Shown here: positions 17,365 through 25,968 of the stretch, piece after piece
How positions within the stretch are numbered: the first letter of the stretch is position 1
Layout: each line of letters begins with the position of its first letter
From: Nannocystis sp.
GTDB lineage: Bacteria; Myxococcota_A; Polyangia; Nannocystales; Nannocystaceae
Reading direction: 5' to 3'
Length of the DNA: 64,000 bases
Assembly: GCF_016714285.1 (NCBI RefSeq)
Contig: NZ_JADJNN010000042.1
Location: 190,400-254,399 of the forward strand
Position numbers and translations under genes: made by a program
The notes under the pieces: generated by a model
Seen by the model: the letters and a program-made list of their open reading frames with translations, nothing else
The model's database searches: none
Told to the model about the DNA's origin: nothing

Positions 17365-20300
17365 ATGGAGGAGAGACCGCCCCACGCACCGCTCGCCGCG
17401 GGCCCAGCATTCATGCCAGAGGTCTCGGCGACGCTGGTCGAGGGCGATATTCCCAGCGGCACCAGACCGGCGCCCGCGGCCCGGCCGGTCGTGCCCGGGG
17501 GGCTGATCGGGCGCTACCTCACCCTGTCGATCCTCGGCAGCGGCGGCATGGGGGTCGTCTATGCCGCCTACGATCCGGAGCTCGAGCGAAAGGTCGCGCT
17601 GAAGCTGCTGCGCCCGAGCGCCGTGGCGGTGGAGTGCGCTCGCCTGCTGCGCGAGGCCCGGACGCTGGCCAGAGTGGCCCACCCAAACGTCGTGTCCGTG
17701 TTCGACGTCGGCACCGTCGGCGACGAGCTGTTCGTCGCAATGGAGTTCGTCGAGGGGGTGACCCTGAGCCGCTGGCTGCGCCAGCGAATGCGCACGACCC
17801 GAGAGATCGTCGATGTCTTCGTCGCCGCCGCGCGCGGGCTGGCGGCCGCGCACCGGGCCCATGTCATCCACCGGGACTTCAAGCCCGACAATGTCATGGT
17901 CGACGGCGACGGGCGGGTGCGGGTGCTGGACTTCGGCCTCGCCCGCGCCGGGCTGGGCTCCGATCGGCAACCGGAGCTCGACGAGACGCTCGTCAGCGGG
18001 TCAAGCTCGGCGCTGGCGGCCGAATCGCTGACCCGCGAGGGGGCGCTGCTCGGTACGCCCGCCTACATGGCGCCCGAGCTGTGGCGCCGCGCCGCAGCGA
18101 CCGCGAGCACCGATCAGTTCGCGTTCTGTGTCGCTTTCTGGGAGGGTTTGTACGGCCAGCGCCCATTTCGCGGCGAGACGATGTCGGCGTTGGCCAGGGC
18201 GGTGACCGTCGGCAAGCCCGAGCTGCCGACCGGGAGCGAGCGAAGGATCGCGCCGTTTCTGCGGCGGGTGCTCGAGCGCGGGCTCGCCACGGCGCCCGAA
18301 CGGCGCTTCGCGTCGATGGACGATCTGCTGGCCGCGCTCGCCAGAGGGCCGGCCCAGCAGCGCCGACGCATGTTGGGGCTGGGGCTCGGCCTCGCGGCGC
18401 TCGTGCCCGTCGGCATGCTCGGGCTGCGCGCCCAGCGGGCCGCCACCTGCGTCACGGCCGGTGCCGAGATCAACGCAACATGGAACGACGAGTCCCGGGC
18501 AGCCCTGCACGCGGCCATCGCCGCCACCGGGCTGCACTACGCCGAGGCATCGTTTCAAAGGGCAGCGGCTCGCATCGACGTGTGGGCCGGGCAATGGTCG
18601 ACCCTGCGAACCGAGCTGTGTCACGACGCGACCGTCGCGGGCACGCTCTCGCCGGAGATCCACGCGCTCGCCGCGGAATGCCTCGAGGAGCGCCGCGACC
18701 GTCTCGCCGGAATGCTCGCGGTGTTCGCGGAGGGCGTCGCCTCGGACGTCGAGAGATTGGTGCCGGCCGCGGCGGACCTCGATCGCCTGGAGCCCTGTGT
18801 GGATGGCGCTGCGCTGGCGCGGCGCCCCAGGGCGCCGGAGGAGCCGGAGACACGCGCGCAGGCCCTGCTGCTGCGCGCTGACCTGATGCGCATCCACGGG
18901 CTATGGGTCGCTGGACGCTACCAGCAGGCCCTCACGCAGATCGAGGGGCTGCTGGCCGTCGCCGATGGCCTGGGTTACCGCCCGCTCGAGACCGAGGCGC
19001 GGGCCCTGTTCGCGACCGTGGCCATGCACCTCGATCACTTCGATCGCGCCGAGGACGCCTTCCAGCGCGTATACACCGACGCGGGTGCGCTCGGGCGCGA
19101 CGAGATGGCAGCCGACGCGGCGGTCCAGCTCGTGCGGCTCGTCGGCGTCATGCGCCAGCGCCCGGCCGAGGGCCGCCAGTGGGCGCTGTCGGCCGACCTG
19201 TTCATTCGCCGCCTCGGGCAGGAGCAGGGCCTGCTCGGCGCACGCCTGCTGAGCCACCGGGCGCTGGTGATCCGCCGCGAGGGCAACTACGATGAATCGC
19301 TGGCCGACCAGGAGCGGGCGCTGGCGATTCGTGAGGAGCTGCTGGGTCGCGATCACCCGGAGGTCGCCACCAGCCTCAGCCACGTGGCCAACATCCAGCG
19401 CGACCGGGGTGAGCTGGCCGCGGCGCTGGTGGCCCTCGAGCGGGCGCTGACGATCCGCGAGCAGGCCCTCGGTCCCGACCACCCGACGGTCGCCGCGGCG
19501 CTGAACGACCTGGCGCTGCTGCAGCAGGTTCGCGGGAAGTACCCCGAGGCCCAGGCGCTGCTCGAGCGCGCGCTCGTCATCGCCGAGGCGGCCTGGGGGG
19601 CCGAGGGACTCGACGCCGCGACGATCCTCAACAACCTCGGCCGGGTCCGGCATATGCGCGGCGACTATGGCGAGGCCCAGCTGCTCCTCGAGCGGGCGCT
19701 GGCGATCCGCGAGCGCTTGCTGGCGCCCGATGACCTCGAACTGGCGACCTCGCTGCAGTACCTCGGCCTGCTGCATATGGTCCGCGGGGATCGGCTGCGG
19801 GCCCGGGAGCTGCTGGAGCGCGGCCTGGCGATCCGCGAGCGACACATGGATCCCTCCAACCCCGAGATCCTGAACATTAGCGACAGCCTGGGCAGCGTAT
19901 ATTACCGCCTCGGCGACTATGATAGATCCCTGGCGATCCACGAACAGACCCTGGCAGCGCAGCGCGTCAAGTTCGGCCCCCGGCACGCCTCCGTCGCTCA
20001 CTCGCTGCGAAACCTCGCGCTCGTCCGCCACGCGCTCGGTGAGCACGAGGATGCGCTCGCCAGCGCGACCGAGGCGCTGACGCTCGGCGAGGCGGCGCTC
20101 GGCCCGGAGCACCCCGACATCGCCACCTTTCTCAACACCTTGGGGACGATCCAGCGCGGCCGCGACCCCGCCGCGGCCGAGGCCAACCTGACCCGGGCGC
20201 TGGCGCTGTCGCTGCGGACCCGCGGGCCCAAGCACCCGGGGACCGCGATGTCGATGCAGCGCATCGGCGAGGTGCTCCTCGACCGTGGCGCCCTCGACGA

Positions 20301-20964
20301 GGCCGAGGCCCAGCTGGCGGCGGCGCTGGCGATCCGCGAGGCTGTCGGGCCCGGGAGCCCCGAGGTCGCCGACGTGCTCGTCAGCCTCGCAGATGTGGCG
20401 ATCGCTCGCGGTCAACACGAGCGAGCGATCGCCCTGCTCGAGCGTGCCGTGGCGATCCGCAGCGCCGCCGGGATCCCGATCCACGAGCTCACGCAGGCGC
20501 GTGCCAGGCTAGCCGGCGCCACGCGAGCCGCGGTGGCGCGGGGCCGACCGGGCCTTGACCGGGCGTGTCGTCGATCGGTGAGCGCGCCGCGATCAATCGA
20601 TCGGCGTGCCGAGGCCGCAGCCGTTGGCGCTGTTGATGCCGATCGTGCGGACCTGGGCGGCGAGGAAGTCGTACGCGGTCTCGACGGGGACAGCGACCGT
20701 GCTGAGGTCGTAGCCGCGTTTGGGGCTGAACAGGACCTCGGCCTTGATCGCCCTCAGCTCGGCGAGCGTCGTCTCGCCGTCGCGATCGAGATCCGCGTCG
20801 GCGACCCACTGGGCCCGGCGAGGCGAACGCTCGGCGTCCACCGAGAAGCTGCCGAGGAACCAGTGGTCTCCGGGGAGGGTGACGGTCAGCTCCGCGGTTT
20901 CGTTACCACTCAGCGTGAATCCGTCGCAGCCGGAGAAGCTGGCCGCCGCCGCCAGGCCCCATGA
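17365..20964 (+). CDS. Ser/Thr protein kinase with C-terminal TPR repeats
   Basis: The kinase domain shows a glycine loop (LGSGGMGVVY, 58-67), catalytic Lys80 (VALK), HRDFKPDN (His169-Asp171), DFG (189-191) and GTPAYMAPE. A membrane helix (LGLGLGLAALVPVGMLGL, about 337-355) separates it from a long helical region and about ten TPR-like units of the form AL.IRE..LGPDHP.VA. This is a transmembrane eukaryotic-like kinase whose extracytoplasmic TPRs bind partners. The natural repeat protein seems to end near 20560; the last 130 or so residues are encoded antisense to the convergent lipoprotein gene and look like read-through after a lost stop. The true 3' end is therefore doubtful. Confidence 0.88.
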   Translation: MEERPPHAPLAAGPAFMPEVSATLVEGDIPSGTRPAPAARPVVPGGLIGRYLTLSILGSGGMGVVYAAYDPELERKVALKLLRPSAVAVECARLLREARTLARVAHPNVVSVFDVGTVGDELFVAMEFVEGVTLSRWLRQRMRTTREIVDVFVAAARGLAAAHRAHVIHRDFKPDNVMVDGDGRVRVLDFGLARAGLGSDRQPELDETLVSGSSSALAAESLTREGALLGTPAYMAPELWRRAAATASTDQFAFCVAFWEGLYGQRPFRGETMSALARAVTVGKPELPTGSERRIAPFLRRVLERGLATAPERRFASMDDLLAALARGPAQQRRRMLGLGLGLAALVPVGMLGLRAQRAATCVTAGAEINATWNDESRAALHAAIAATGLHYAEASFQRAAARIDVWAGQWSTLRTELCHDATVAGTLSPEIHALAAECLEERRDRLAGMLAVFAEGVASDVERLVPAAADLDRLEPCVDGAALARRPRAPEEPETRAQALLLRADLMRIHGLWVAGRYQQALTQIEGLLAVADGLGYRPLETEARALFATVAMHLDHFDRAEDAFQRVYTDAGALGRDEMAADAAVQLVRLVGVMRQRPAEGRQWALSADLFIRRLGQEQGLLGARLLSHRALVIRREGNYDESLADQERALAIREELLGRDHPEVATSLSHVANIQRDRGELAAALVALERALTIREQALGPDHPTVAAALNDLALLQQVRGKYPEAQALLERALVIAEAAWGAEGLDAATILNNLGRVRHMRGDYGEAQLLLERALAIRERLLAPDDLELATSLQYLGLLHMVRGDRLRARELLERGLAIRERHMDPSNPEILNISDSLGSVYYRLGDYDRSLAIHEQTLAAQRVKFGPRHASVAHSLRNLALVRHALGEHEDALASATEALTLGEAALGPEHPDIATFLNTLGTIQRGRDPAAAEANLTRALALSLRTRGPKHPGTAMSMQRIGEVLLDRGALDEAEAQLAAALAIREAVGPGSPEVADVLVSLADVAIARGQHERAIALLERAVAIRSAAGIPIHELTQARARLAGATRAAVARGRPGLDRACRRSVSAPRSIDRRAEAAAVGAVDADRADLGGEEVVRGLDGDSDRAEVVAAFGAEQDLGLDRPQLGERRLAVAIEIRVGDPLGPARRTLGVHREAAEEPVVSGEGDGQLRGFVTTQRESVAAGEAGRRRQAP

Positions 20965-21516
20965 GAACGTGATCATCGGGGCGGGCGTACAGTCGGTCGG
21001 ATCGTCGGGTCGGCAAGAGCGGCCCCTGGCGTTCGTCATGCTCCCCTCGATGTAGATCGAATAGCCCGCCTTGACCATGAGATCGCGGTCGGCATCGGTG
21101 GCGAGGATCAGCAGGGTGCCGTCGGAGGGGATCAGGGTCGAGAACTCCGCGCTCTCGAAGCTCATCCGCGCAAGCGCGCCAGTCGCCATGCTGGCCCCGT
21201 CGGCCGGGACCTGCAGTAGATCGACGAGGTAAGTGGTCTCGTCGGCGAAGGACTCGGGGGCGCTCCCCGAGCTCTCCTTCACGTCGCCGACCGCGACCAG
21301 GAGCTTGTCGTAGCGCACGGTCCAGCCGTCCACCACGTCGAGCCCAGCCACGCCATTGCCCGCCTCGATCGTGAAGTTCACGGTGCTCACGCCGTCCCCG
21401 GCGCTGGATGCCCCCTGATTCATCTGATCGAGCGTTGCGGTGCTGCGGTCGTCGATCCCGCACGCTGCCATAAGCACTCCAACCAAAGCCACCGAGTTGA
21501 TCGTTTGCATATTCAT
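20593..21516 (-). CDS. Lipoprotein with EF-hand-like loop
   Basis: The 307-residue protein starts at ATG 21516, eight bases after a strong GGAGGATAG site. It has a short signal with lipobox (LVGVLMAACGID), a beta-rich body and near the C-terminus a calcium-loop-like sequence DADLDRDGETTLAEL that resembles an EF-hand or dockerin loop. The function is unknown; similar acidic lipoproteins with VDGWTVRYDKLLVAVGDV-type motifs are plausible cell-surface proteins in this group. The 3' 370 bases lie opposite the run-on end of the kinase gene. Confidence 0.75.
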   Translation of the reverse strand: MNMQTINSVALVGVLMAACGIDDRSTATLDQMNQGASSAGDGVSTVNFTIEAGNGVAGLDVVDGWTVRYDKLLVAVGDVKESSGSAPESFADETTYLVDLLQVPADGASMATGALARMSFESAEFSTLIPSDGTLLILATDADRDLMVKAGYSIYIEGSMTNARGRSCRPDDPTDCTPAPMITFSWGLAAAASFSGCDGFTLSGNETAELTVTLPGDHWFLGSFSVDAERSPRRAQWVADADLDRDGETTLAELRAIKAEVLFSPKRGYDLSTVAVPVETAYDFLAAQVRTIGINSANGCGLGTPID

Positions 21517-22014
21517 ACGACTATCCTCCATATTGTCTGCTGGTCGAGAGTTCCCGCGCCATACCGCCCATCGTGTCGAATCTATCAGAATCTGGCGCGA
21601 TGGGCGATCGGAGCCGTCACCCGCCCTGGAGTGTCTCCAGGCGCTGAAATTGAAGGCGCGGCAGGTCATGGGCGTGACCATGGCCCCAGGGATGCGAGGC
21701 GCACGATCGCTTCGGCCGAATAAGCGCGGTCGTACTGTCGAGGATATCCCCCGGGCCCGGCGCTGACGATTACGCGTCTCTTACGCCTGGTGAGCGCCCG
21801 CGGGGCCGGCCGGGGTCGCCAGTTCGCCGGTGGTGGCGGCCGTGGCGTCGCCGGTCGAGGTCGGCGTCGTGGGGGGCAGCGCCGTGGTGGTGGTGCGGCG
21901 CGAGCGTGCCTCCGCGGTCCGACGGGCGCGTGGGCCTGGCCTGCGCCGAGAAGCGCCGCAATCGCGGCGCCGTGGCGCTTGCGCTCCGCGCCTGTGTGGC
22001 CGCACCATCGGCCG
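21517..22014. other. Intergenic stretch without supported gene
   Basis: About 500 bp between divergent lipoprotein genes. It is GC-rich with many short GGC/GCC runs around 21790-21960 that open long artefactual frames on both strands, none with a credible start site or domain. I see no RNA gene or clear promoter. Confidence 0.4.
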
Positions 22015-22371
22015 ATGCTCCGTCGGTCAGCGATCGTCGCAATGCTCAGCGTCTCCACGCTCGCGGCTGGCTGTGTCTATCACGTCGCCAATTGCGACCT
22101 GCCCGCGGAGCCGTTCGCGCTCGACGAGGAGCTCACGGCGCGGGAGGTCGACCGGTTGATCACGGAGAACCACGTGATCGACCGCAACAACCTCGAGTGC
22201 GAGGTCGTGTGCGAGTCGATCTACCTCGATCAGCACCCGGAGGGGGCGGCCACCACCGTCGATAGCTGCACGCTGAAGTTCGACGGTGAGTTCAGCGGCG
22301 ATCCCGAGGAGGTGGTCGGCTCGCTGCTGTGTGACGGTCGCGGGATCCCGCAGTTTTGCAAGGACGGCTAG
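22015..22371 (+). CDS. Small lipoprotein of unknown function
   Basis: A 118-residue product with a clean signal peptide and lipobox (IVAMLSVSTLAAGCVYHV), then an acidic domain with five cysteines (NC, ECEVVCE, SCT, LLCDG, FCKDG) that could form disulfides. Starting further upstream at 21790 would place the signal peptide in mid-protein, so ATG 22015 is chosen. It converges with the POTRA gene. No family is recognised. Confidence 0.65.
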   Translation: MLRRSAIVAMLSVSTLAAGCVYHVANCDLPAEPFALDEELTAREVDRLITENHVIDRNNLECEVVCESIYLDQHPEGAATTVDSCTLKFDGEFSGDPEEVVGSLLCDGRGIPQFCKDG

Positions 22372-22401
22372 CCCCACGGCGGCGCCTGACGCTCGCGCTG
22401 A

Positions 22402-23499
22402 TCAGTTCGAGATCTCGATCGTCAGGTCGATCGCCTTGCGCTTGCGGTCGATCTCCGTGATCGGCGTGATGTTCGGCGGGCCGCTGCGCTCGCGGTGGAG
22501 GATGCGGATCTTCTCGAGGCCCTCGGCGACGCGCGAGCGGTTGAAGGGCTGGCCCCGGCGTACGCCGAGCAGCAGCTCGTACTCGCGGACGGGGAGCAGC
22601 AGGGCGCCGCGGACGGTGAGCTTGCCGAGGCGGAGGGTGTCGCCCTCGCGCAGCTCGTAGGTCGCGGAGATCGTGGCGCCGTCGGGCGAGCGGACCTCGG
22701 AGGCGGTGGCGAACTCGGCGTCGAGGTTGCCGAGGTCCTGGTAGCGGGCGAGCACGCCGAGGCGGGCGGCGTCGAGGCCGGCACCGGTGAATGGCTGGCC
22801 GACGGCGACACCGTGGCTGCGAAACAGGGCCGTGAGCTCGGCGGTGCCGAGCTTCTTGTTGCCGCGCAGGGTGAGCGCGCCCAGCTTGACCTGCGGGCCC
22901 TCGGTGACCTTGAGGATGACGTCGACGCGGTCCTCGCCGGCGGCGACGATCTGCGTGTCGACGGTGGCGTCGAGGTAGGCCTGGCTGACGAGCTCGGCGC
23001 GCAGCTCCTCGGCGAGCTTCGTGAGGGTGGTGGGGTCCTGCGGCACGTCCTTGATGCCGGCGAGGCGGATGCGCCAGCGCGGGGTGTAGAGGATCGAGCC
23101 GCCCTCGAGGCTGACGCTGGCGACGCGCGGGAGCTCGCGGATGCGATAGCGGAGGGCGACGCCGCCGGCTTGCGGCCGGGCGTCCACCTGGATGTCGGCC
23201 ATGCCGCGCAGGCGCCACAGCGCGTGCACATCGCGGGCGATGACCGCGGGATCGTAGGCGGCGCCGATGGTCGCGCTCAGCGCGGCGCTCACGTCGGCGC
23301 TGCGCGACGTGCCGCTGACATCGATCGCCACGATCGGGCCGCGCAGCGACTCGGGGGTCGGCGGCGGCGTGTCGACCCGCGGGGTCGGCGAGCTCGCGGG
23401 CGGTGGTGTCGGCGCGAGGGTCGGCTTGCACGCGAGGCACGCGATGCACGCGAGGATGCACGCCGCGTGGCGAGCAGCGGTCGTTCGGCGGGCGGTCAC
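22402..23499 (-). CDS. POTRA-domain lipoprotein (BamA/TamA-like, no barrel)
   Basis: The 365-residue protein has a lipoprotein signal (CILACIACLACKPT), a Pro-rich linker and then four or so POTRA-like units (for example VAIDVSGTSRSADV..., VSLEGGSILYTP..., LGALTLRGNKKLGTAELTALF, LGKLTVRGALLLPVREYELLL). POTRA units receive outer-membrane protein precursors in BamA and TamA, but the C-terminal beta-barrel is missing and the protein ends after the last unit. It is coupled by a four-base overlap to a SurA-like chaperone gene, so a shared role in outer-membrane protein assembly is likely. Confidence 0.8.
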   Translation of the reverse strand: MTARRTTAARHAACILACIACLACKPTLAPTPPPASSPTPRVDTPPPTPESLRGPIVAIDVSGTSRSADVSAALSATIGAAYDPAVIARDVHALWRLRGMADIQVDARPQAGGVALRYRIRELPRVASVSLEGGSILYTPRWRIRLAGIKDVPQDPTTLTKLAEELRAELVSQAYLDATVDTQIVAAGEDRVDVILKVTEGPQVKLGALTLRGNKKLGTAELTALFRSHGVAVGQPFTGAGLDAARLGVLARYQDLGNLDAEFATASEVRSPDGATISATYELREGDTLRLGKLTVRGALLLPVREYELLLGVRRGQPFNRSRVAEGLEKIRILHRERSGPPNITPITEIDRKRKAIDLTIEISN

Positions 23500-24137
23500 A
23501 GGCGCAGCTCCACGTGGGCGTTGCGGCGGGCCTCGCCGAGCCAGCGGGCGGTCGCCTCGCTCATGGCGCGCTCGAACAGGACGGCGCGCAGGTGCTCGAG
23601 CTCACCGGCGGACTCGCCGAGCGCCGGGTTCTTCGCCTTCTCGGCGGCGTACGCGGCCTGCACGGCCGCGTCGGAGATCGTGACGCTGGCGGCGAACAGG
23701 AGCGAGATCAGCTTGAAGCGGAGCAGCTGGCGGTGGAGGTCCTGCCGGTACTCGGCCATGGTCCAGCCGCCGTCGGCGACGGCCCGGGCGAAGCCGGCGT
23801 CGTCGAGCTTGTTGAAGTCACGGATCTGGGTGACAGCGGCGTCGATCTGGCTGTCGTCGATCGTGATGGCCAGGCTGGCGGCCGTCTGGGCGACCAGCCG
23901 CTCCTCGACGATGGTCTGCAGGGTCTCGCGGGGGAGGGTCGCCTGGCGGCGTTCGCGTTCGCCGGGGTCCGCGAGCTGGCCCAGCGCGACGCGGGCCTGG
24001 GCGACGCGACGCTCGAGCTCGCTGGCCAGCACGACGTCGTCATCGACGACGGCGACCACGCGCTCGACGAGGAGCCAGCCGTCGGGCGCCGTCGCGGCGG
24101 CGCTGCCGAGCCACAGGGCGAGGATCCACGGGTGCAT
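23496..24137 (-). CDS. SurA N-domain-like periplasmic chaperone
   Basis: About 213 residues from ATG 24137, with a signal peptide (MHPWILALWLGSAAATA) and the SurA N-terminal fold pattern: LVERVVAVVDDDVVLASELERR, then helices ending in EYRQDLHRQLLRFKLI. No parvulin (PPIase) domain is present, so it would act only as a holdase. It overlaps the POTRA lipoprotein gene by four bases. A start at 24155 is also open but would put an odd CVC stretch before the signal peptide. Confidence 0.75.
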   Translation of the reverse strand: MHPWILALWLGSAAATAPDGWLLVERVVAVVDDDVVLASELERRVAQARVALGQLADPGERERRQATLPRETLQTIVEERLVAQTAASLAITIDDSQIDAAVTQIRDFNKLDDAGFARAVADGGWTMAEYRQDLHRQLLRFKLISLLFAASVTISDAAVQAAYAAEKAKNPALGESAGELEHLRAVLFERAMSEATARWLGEARRNAHVELRL

Positions 24138-24311
24138 GCAGACGCACGGTATCACGGCCCGGCGCGCACGGCCGAGCGCGGGTTCACGTCCGTCACTGCG
24201 GCGGCGAGCAGCGATCGTCGGGCGTCGCCGGCATCGACGTTGACGCCGTCACGGACGAATGATGGCGACGTCGCTACCCGAGCCCACGCTGCTCACGAGA
24301 CCCCATGTATG

Positions 24312-24342
24312 CCGGTTGCTCTGCCAGCTGAGCTACAGTGGG
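24312..24342 (-). pseudogene. tRNA 5'-half-like fragment (acceptor plus D-arm)
   Basis: On the minus strand this stretch contains TAGCTCAGCTGGCAGAGCA, the near-invariant D-arm of many bacterial tRNAs, preceded by seven acceptor-like bases and followed by ACCGG as if entering an anticodon stem. No matching anticodon 3' strand, T-arm or acceptor 3' strand follows. It looks like a tRNA remnant. Confidence 0.4.
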
Positions 24343-24356
24343 ATCGGCGTACCTGG

Positions 24357-24386
24357 GGGCCGGCGCGTGGGGACACGCGCCGGCCC
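24357..24386. other. Perfect 13-bp hairpin between two tRNA-like fragments
   Basis: A 13-bp perfect inverted repeat (24357-24369 and 24374-24386) closes a 4-base loop. No T-run follows on either strand, so it is not a classic intrinsic terminator, but a stem this stable could act as a processing signal or block read-through downstream of the beta-propeller gene. Confidence 0.5.
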
Positions 24387-24411
24387 GGTAAACCGCCCCG
24401 GGGCGACGTGA

Positions 24412-24456
24412 GGGCGTGCGATGGGACTCGAACCCAAAACCTCCTGAGTCACGCCC
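24412..24456 (-). pseudogene. tRNA 3'-half-like fragment with T-arm
   Basis: The minus strand reads a T-arm (TGGG-TTCGAGT-CCCA, 24422-24436) enclosed by a perfect 7-bp stem GGGCGTG/CACGCCC (24450-24456 with 24412-24418). D-arm and anticodon arm are missing. It may be a tRNA relic or a minihelix-like structured RNA. Its order relative to the D-arm fragment (T-arm first in transcription direction) is the reverse of a normal tRNA. Confidence 0.35.
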
Positions 24457-24489
24457 GCTGCGACCGATGCTACGAGCATTCCACCTTGC

Positions 24490-25968
24490 TCAGCGGTCCG
24501 TCGTCGTGCCGGAGCTCTTCTCGTTGAACCGATAGAGCGCCACCGTCCGCGGCGTGCTGGAGATCATCACGGCCAGGCGGACTTCGTCGCCGCGGCGGGT
24601 CCAGCCGAGTGGCCAGGCGTCGGCGTCGAGCGTGGCGACGATCGTCCCGTCGATCCGCCGGACCACCGCGTGGTTCGGCGGACCCGAGCTGCTCGCGGGC
24701 AGGTGAACTCGGTCGACCACCACGGGCGCCGGCAGGATCGACGGGATCACCTGACCGGTGTGATCGCGGTCCTGCTCGCTGTTCGTCGTGCTGACCGAGC
24801 CGTCCGCTGCGACCGCGATCGCTCCGTTCGGATCGAGGGTCGTCGTGGTGACGACCTGTCCTGTGCCCTCGTCGAGGACGAGCAGCGGCGTCGGCTTGTC
24901 CTGCCGATATGAGAGATCGGCCAGATCGGTCAGGCGAGCCCGCCGGGGCACCGCCAGCGCACCGGCCGGCAGCTTCACCTGCCAGCGCCAGGTGTTCGTC
25001 GCCGGGTCGAGGAGCGCGGCGGAGCTCGGGCTGTCCACGAAGATCCCCCCGCCCTCGTCGCCGACCCACAGCACCCGGCGCACCGCCGCGACTTTTCGGG
25101 CCCCGCGGACCTCGCCTGTGCGGCACGCGAACAGCGAGAGCACCTCGTTCTCGACCGCGAAGCACCACGTCCCGCCCGGGCTCATCCCGAAGCGCTCGTT
25201 CGAGCAGAAGCGGCAAGCGACCGCGGCGGAGCTCCACACGCGCGCCCCGTCCTGCACGTTCACCCCGAACGCCCTGTGCCCGCCCGCGGCCGCGGAGTCG
25301 TCGGAGAGGTACACCACGACCTCGCCCGCGCGGCCCACGAGGTCGACGTCGAAGCCCCAGCACCCGCTCGACGCTCCGCCGTCGGGGTCGCTCTCGTGGT
25401 GGATCTGCCCCTCGATCGGTGCGCCGAGCGGCCGCCCCATATCGCAGTCGACCAGCTGCATGCTGCACTGCCCCCGCAGCCCGCAGGCCCCGTCCCGCGT
25501 CCACAGGAACAGGCGATCCTCGAGCTCGACGTCATGGCGCGTAGCGACGCGGCCGTCGTGCAGGTCGAGCGCGACCAGCCGACCCGGGCGACGCACGAGC
25601 ACCCGCGGCGCCCCTGGCAGCCGCTGGATCAGCTCGGCCCCTGGCTTGGTCGGTCCCAGCTGCGCGCGCCACACCTCGACTCCGTCGAGCTCGCGGGCCA
25701 CCACGCTCCCGTCGTCCGCGAGCGCGATCAGCCGATCGCCTGCCACGATCGCGTCGACCACCGTGAACCGCTGCGCTCCGTCGGACGCCGGCGGGGCCAC
25801 CGTCGCCGGGCCCTCCACCGCGGAGCGGACTCCGGAGCGCGGCGCCGATGGTTCATGTCGAAGCTCCTCCGGCGCACGCGAGCACCCGCCCGCGGACGCG
25901 ACCCAGCACGCGAGCAGGATCGTATGAACGGACGCGCAGCGCACTCGGACAGCCATTCGCCGCAGCAT
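24490..25968 (-). CDS. PQQ/WD-like beta-propeller lipoprotein
   Basis: The 492-residue protein has a signal with lipobox (CWVASAGGCSRAP) and a series of blades with the pattern DRLIALADDGSVVARELDGVEVWRAQL, LVALDLHDGRVATRHD, VNVQDGARVWSS, LLVLDEGTGQVVTTT, which fits a PQQ-like or quinoprotein propeller. No catalytic residues are evident, so it is more likely a binding or scaffold protein, as BamB is. Several cysteines (CGLRGQC, CRFC) may form disulfides. ATG 25968 and ATG 25956 are both possible starts. Confidence 0.7.
   Translation of the reverse strand: MLRRMAVRVRCASVHTILLACWVASAGGCSRAPEELRHEPSAPRSGVRSAVEGPATVAPPASDGAQRFTVVDAIVAGDRLIALADDGSVVARELDGVEVWRAQLGPTKPGAELIQRLPGAPRVLVRRPGRLVALDLHDGRVATRHDVELEDRLFLWTRDGACGLRGQCSMQLVDCDMGRPLGAPIEGQIHHESDPDGGASSGCWGFDVDLVGRAGEVVVYLSDDSAAAGGHRAFGVNVQDGARVWSSAAVACRFCSNERFGMSPGGTWCFAVENEVLSLFACRTGEVRGARKVAAVRRVLWVGDEGGGIFVDSPSSAALLDPATNTWRWQVKLPAGALAVPRRARLTDLADLSYRQDKPTPLLVLDEGTGQVVTTTTLDPNGAIAVAADGSVSTTNSEQDRDHTGQVIPSILPAPVVVDRVHLPASSSGPPNHAVVRRIDGTIVATLDADAWPLGWTRRGDEVRLAVMISSTPRTVALYRFNEKSSGTTTDR

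Noticed and set aside
24303..24460. Circularly permuted tmRNA or functional permuted tRNA
   Set aside because: The D-arm is of ordinary tRNA type, not tmRNA type, and the two acceptor strands cannot pair with each other; no tag reading frame is visible.
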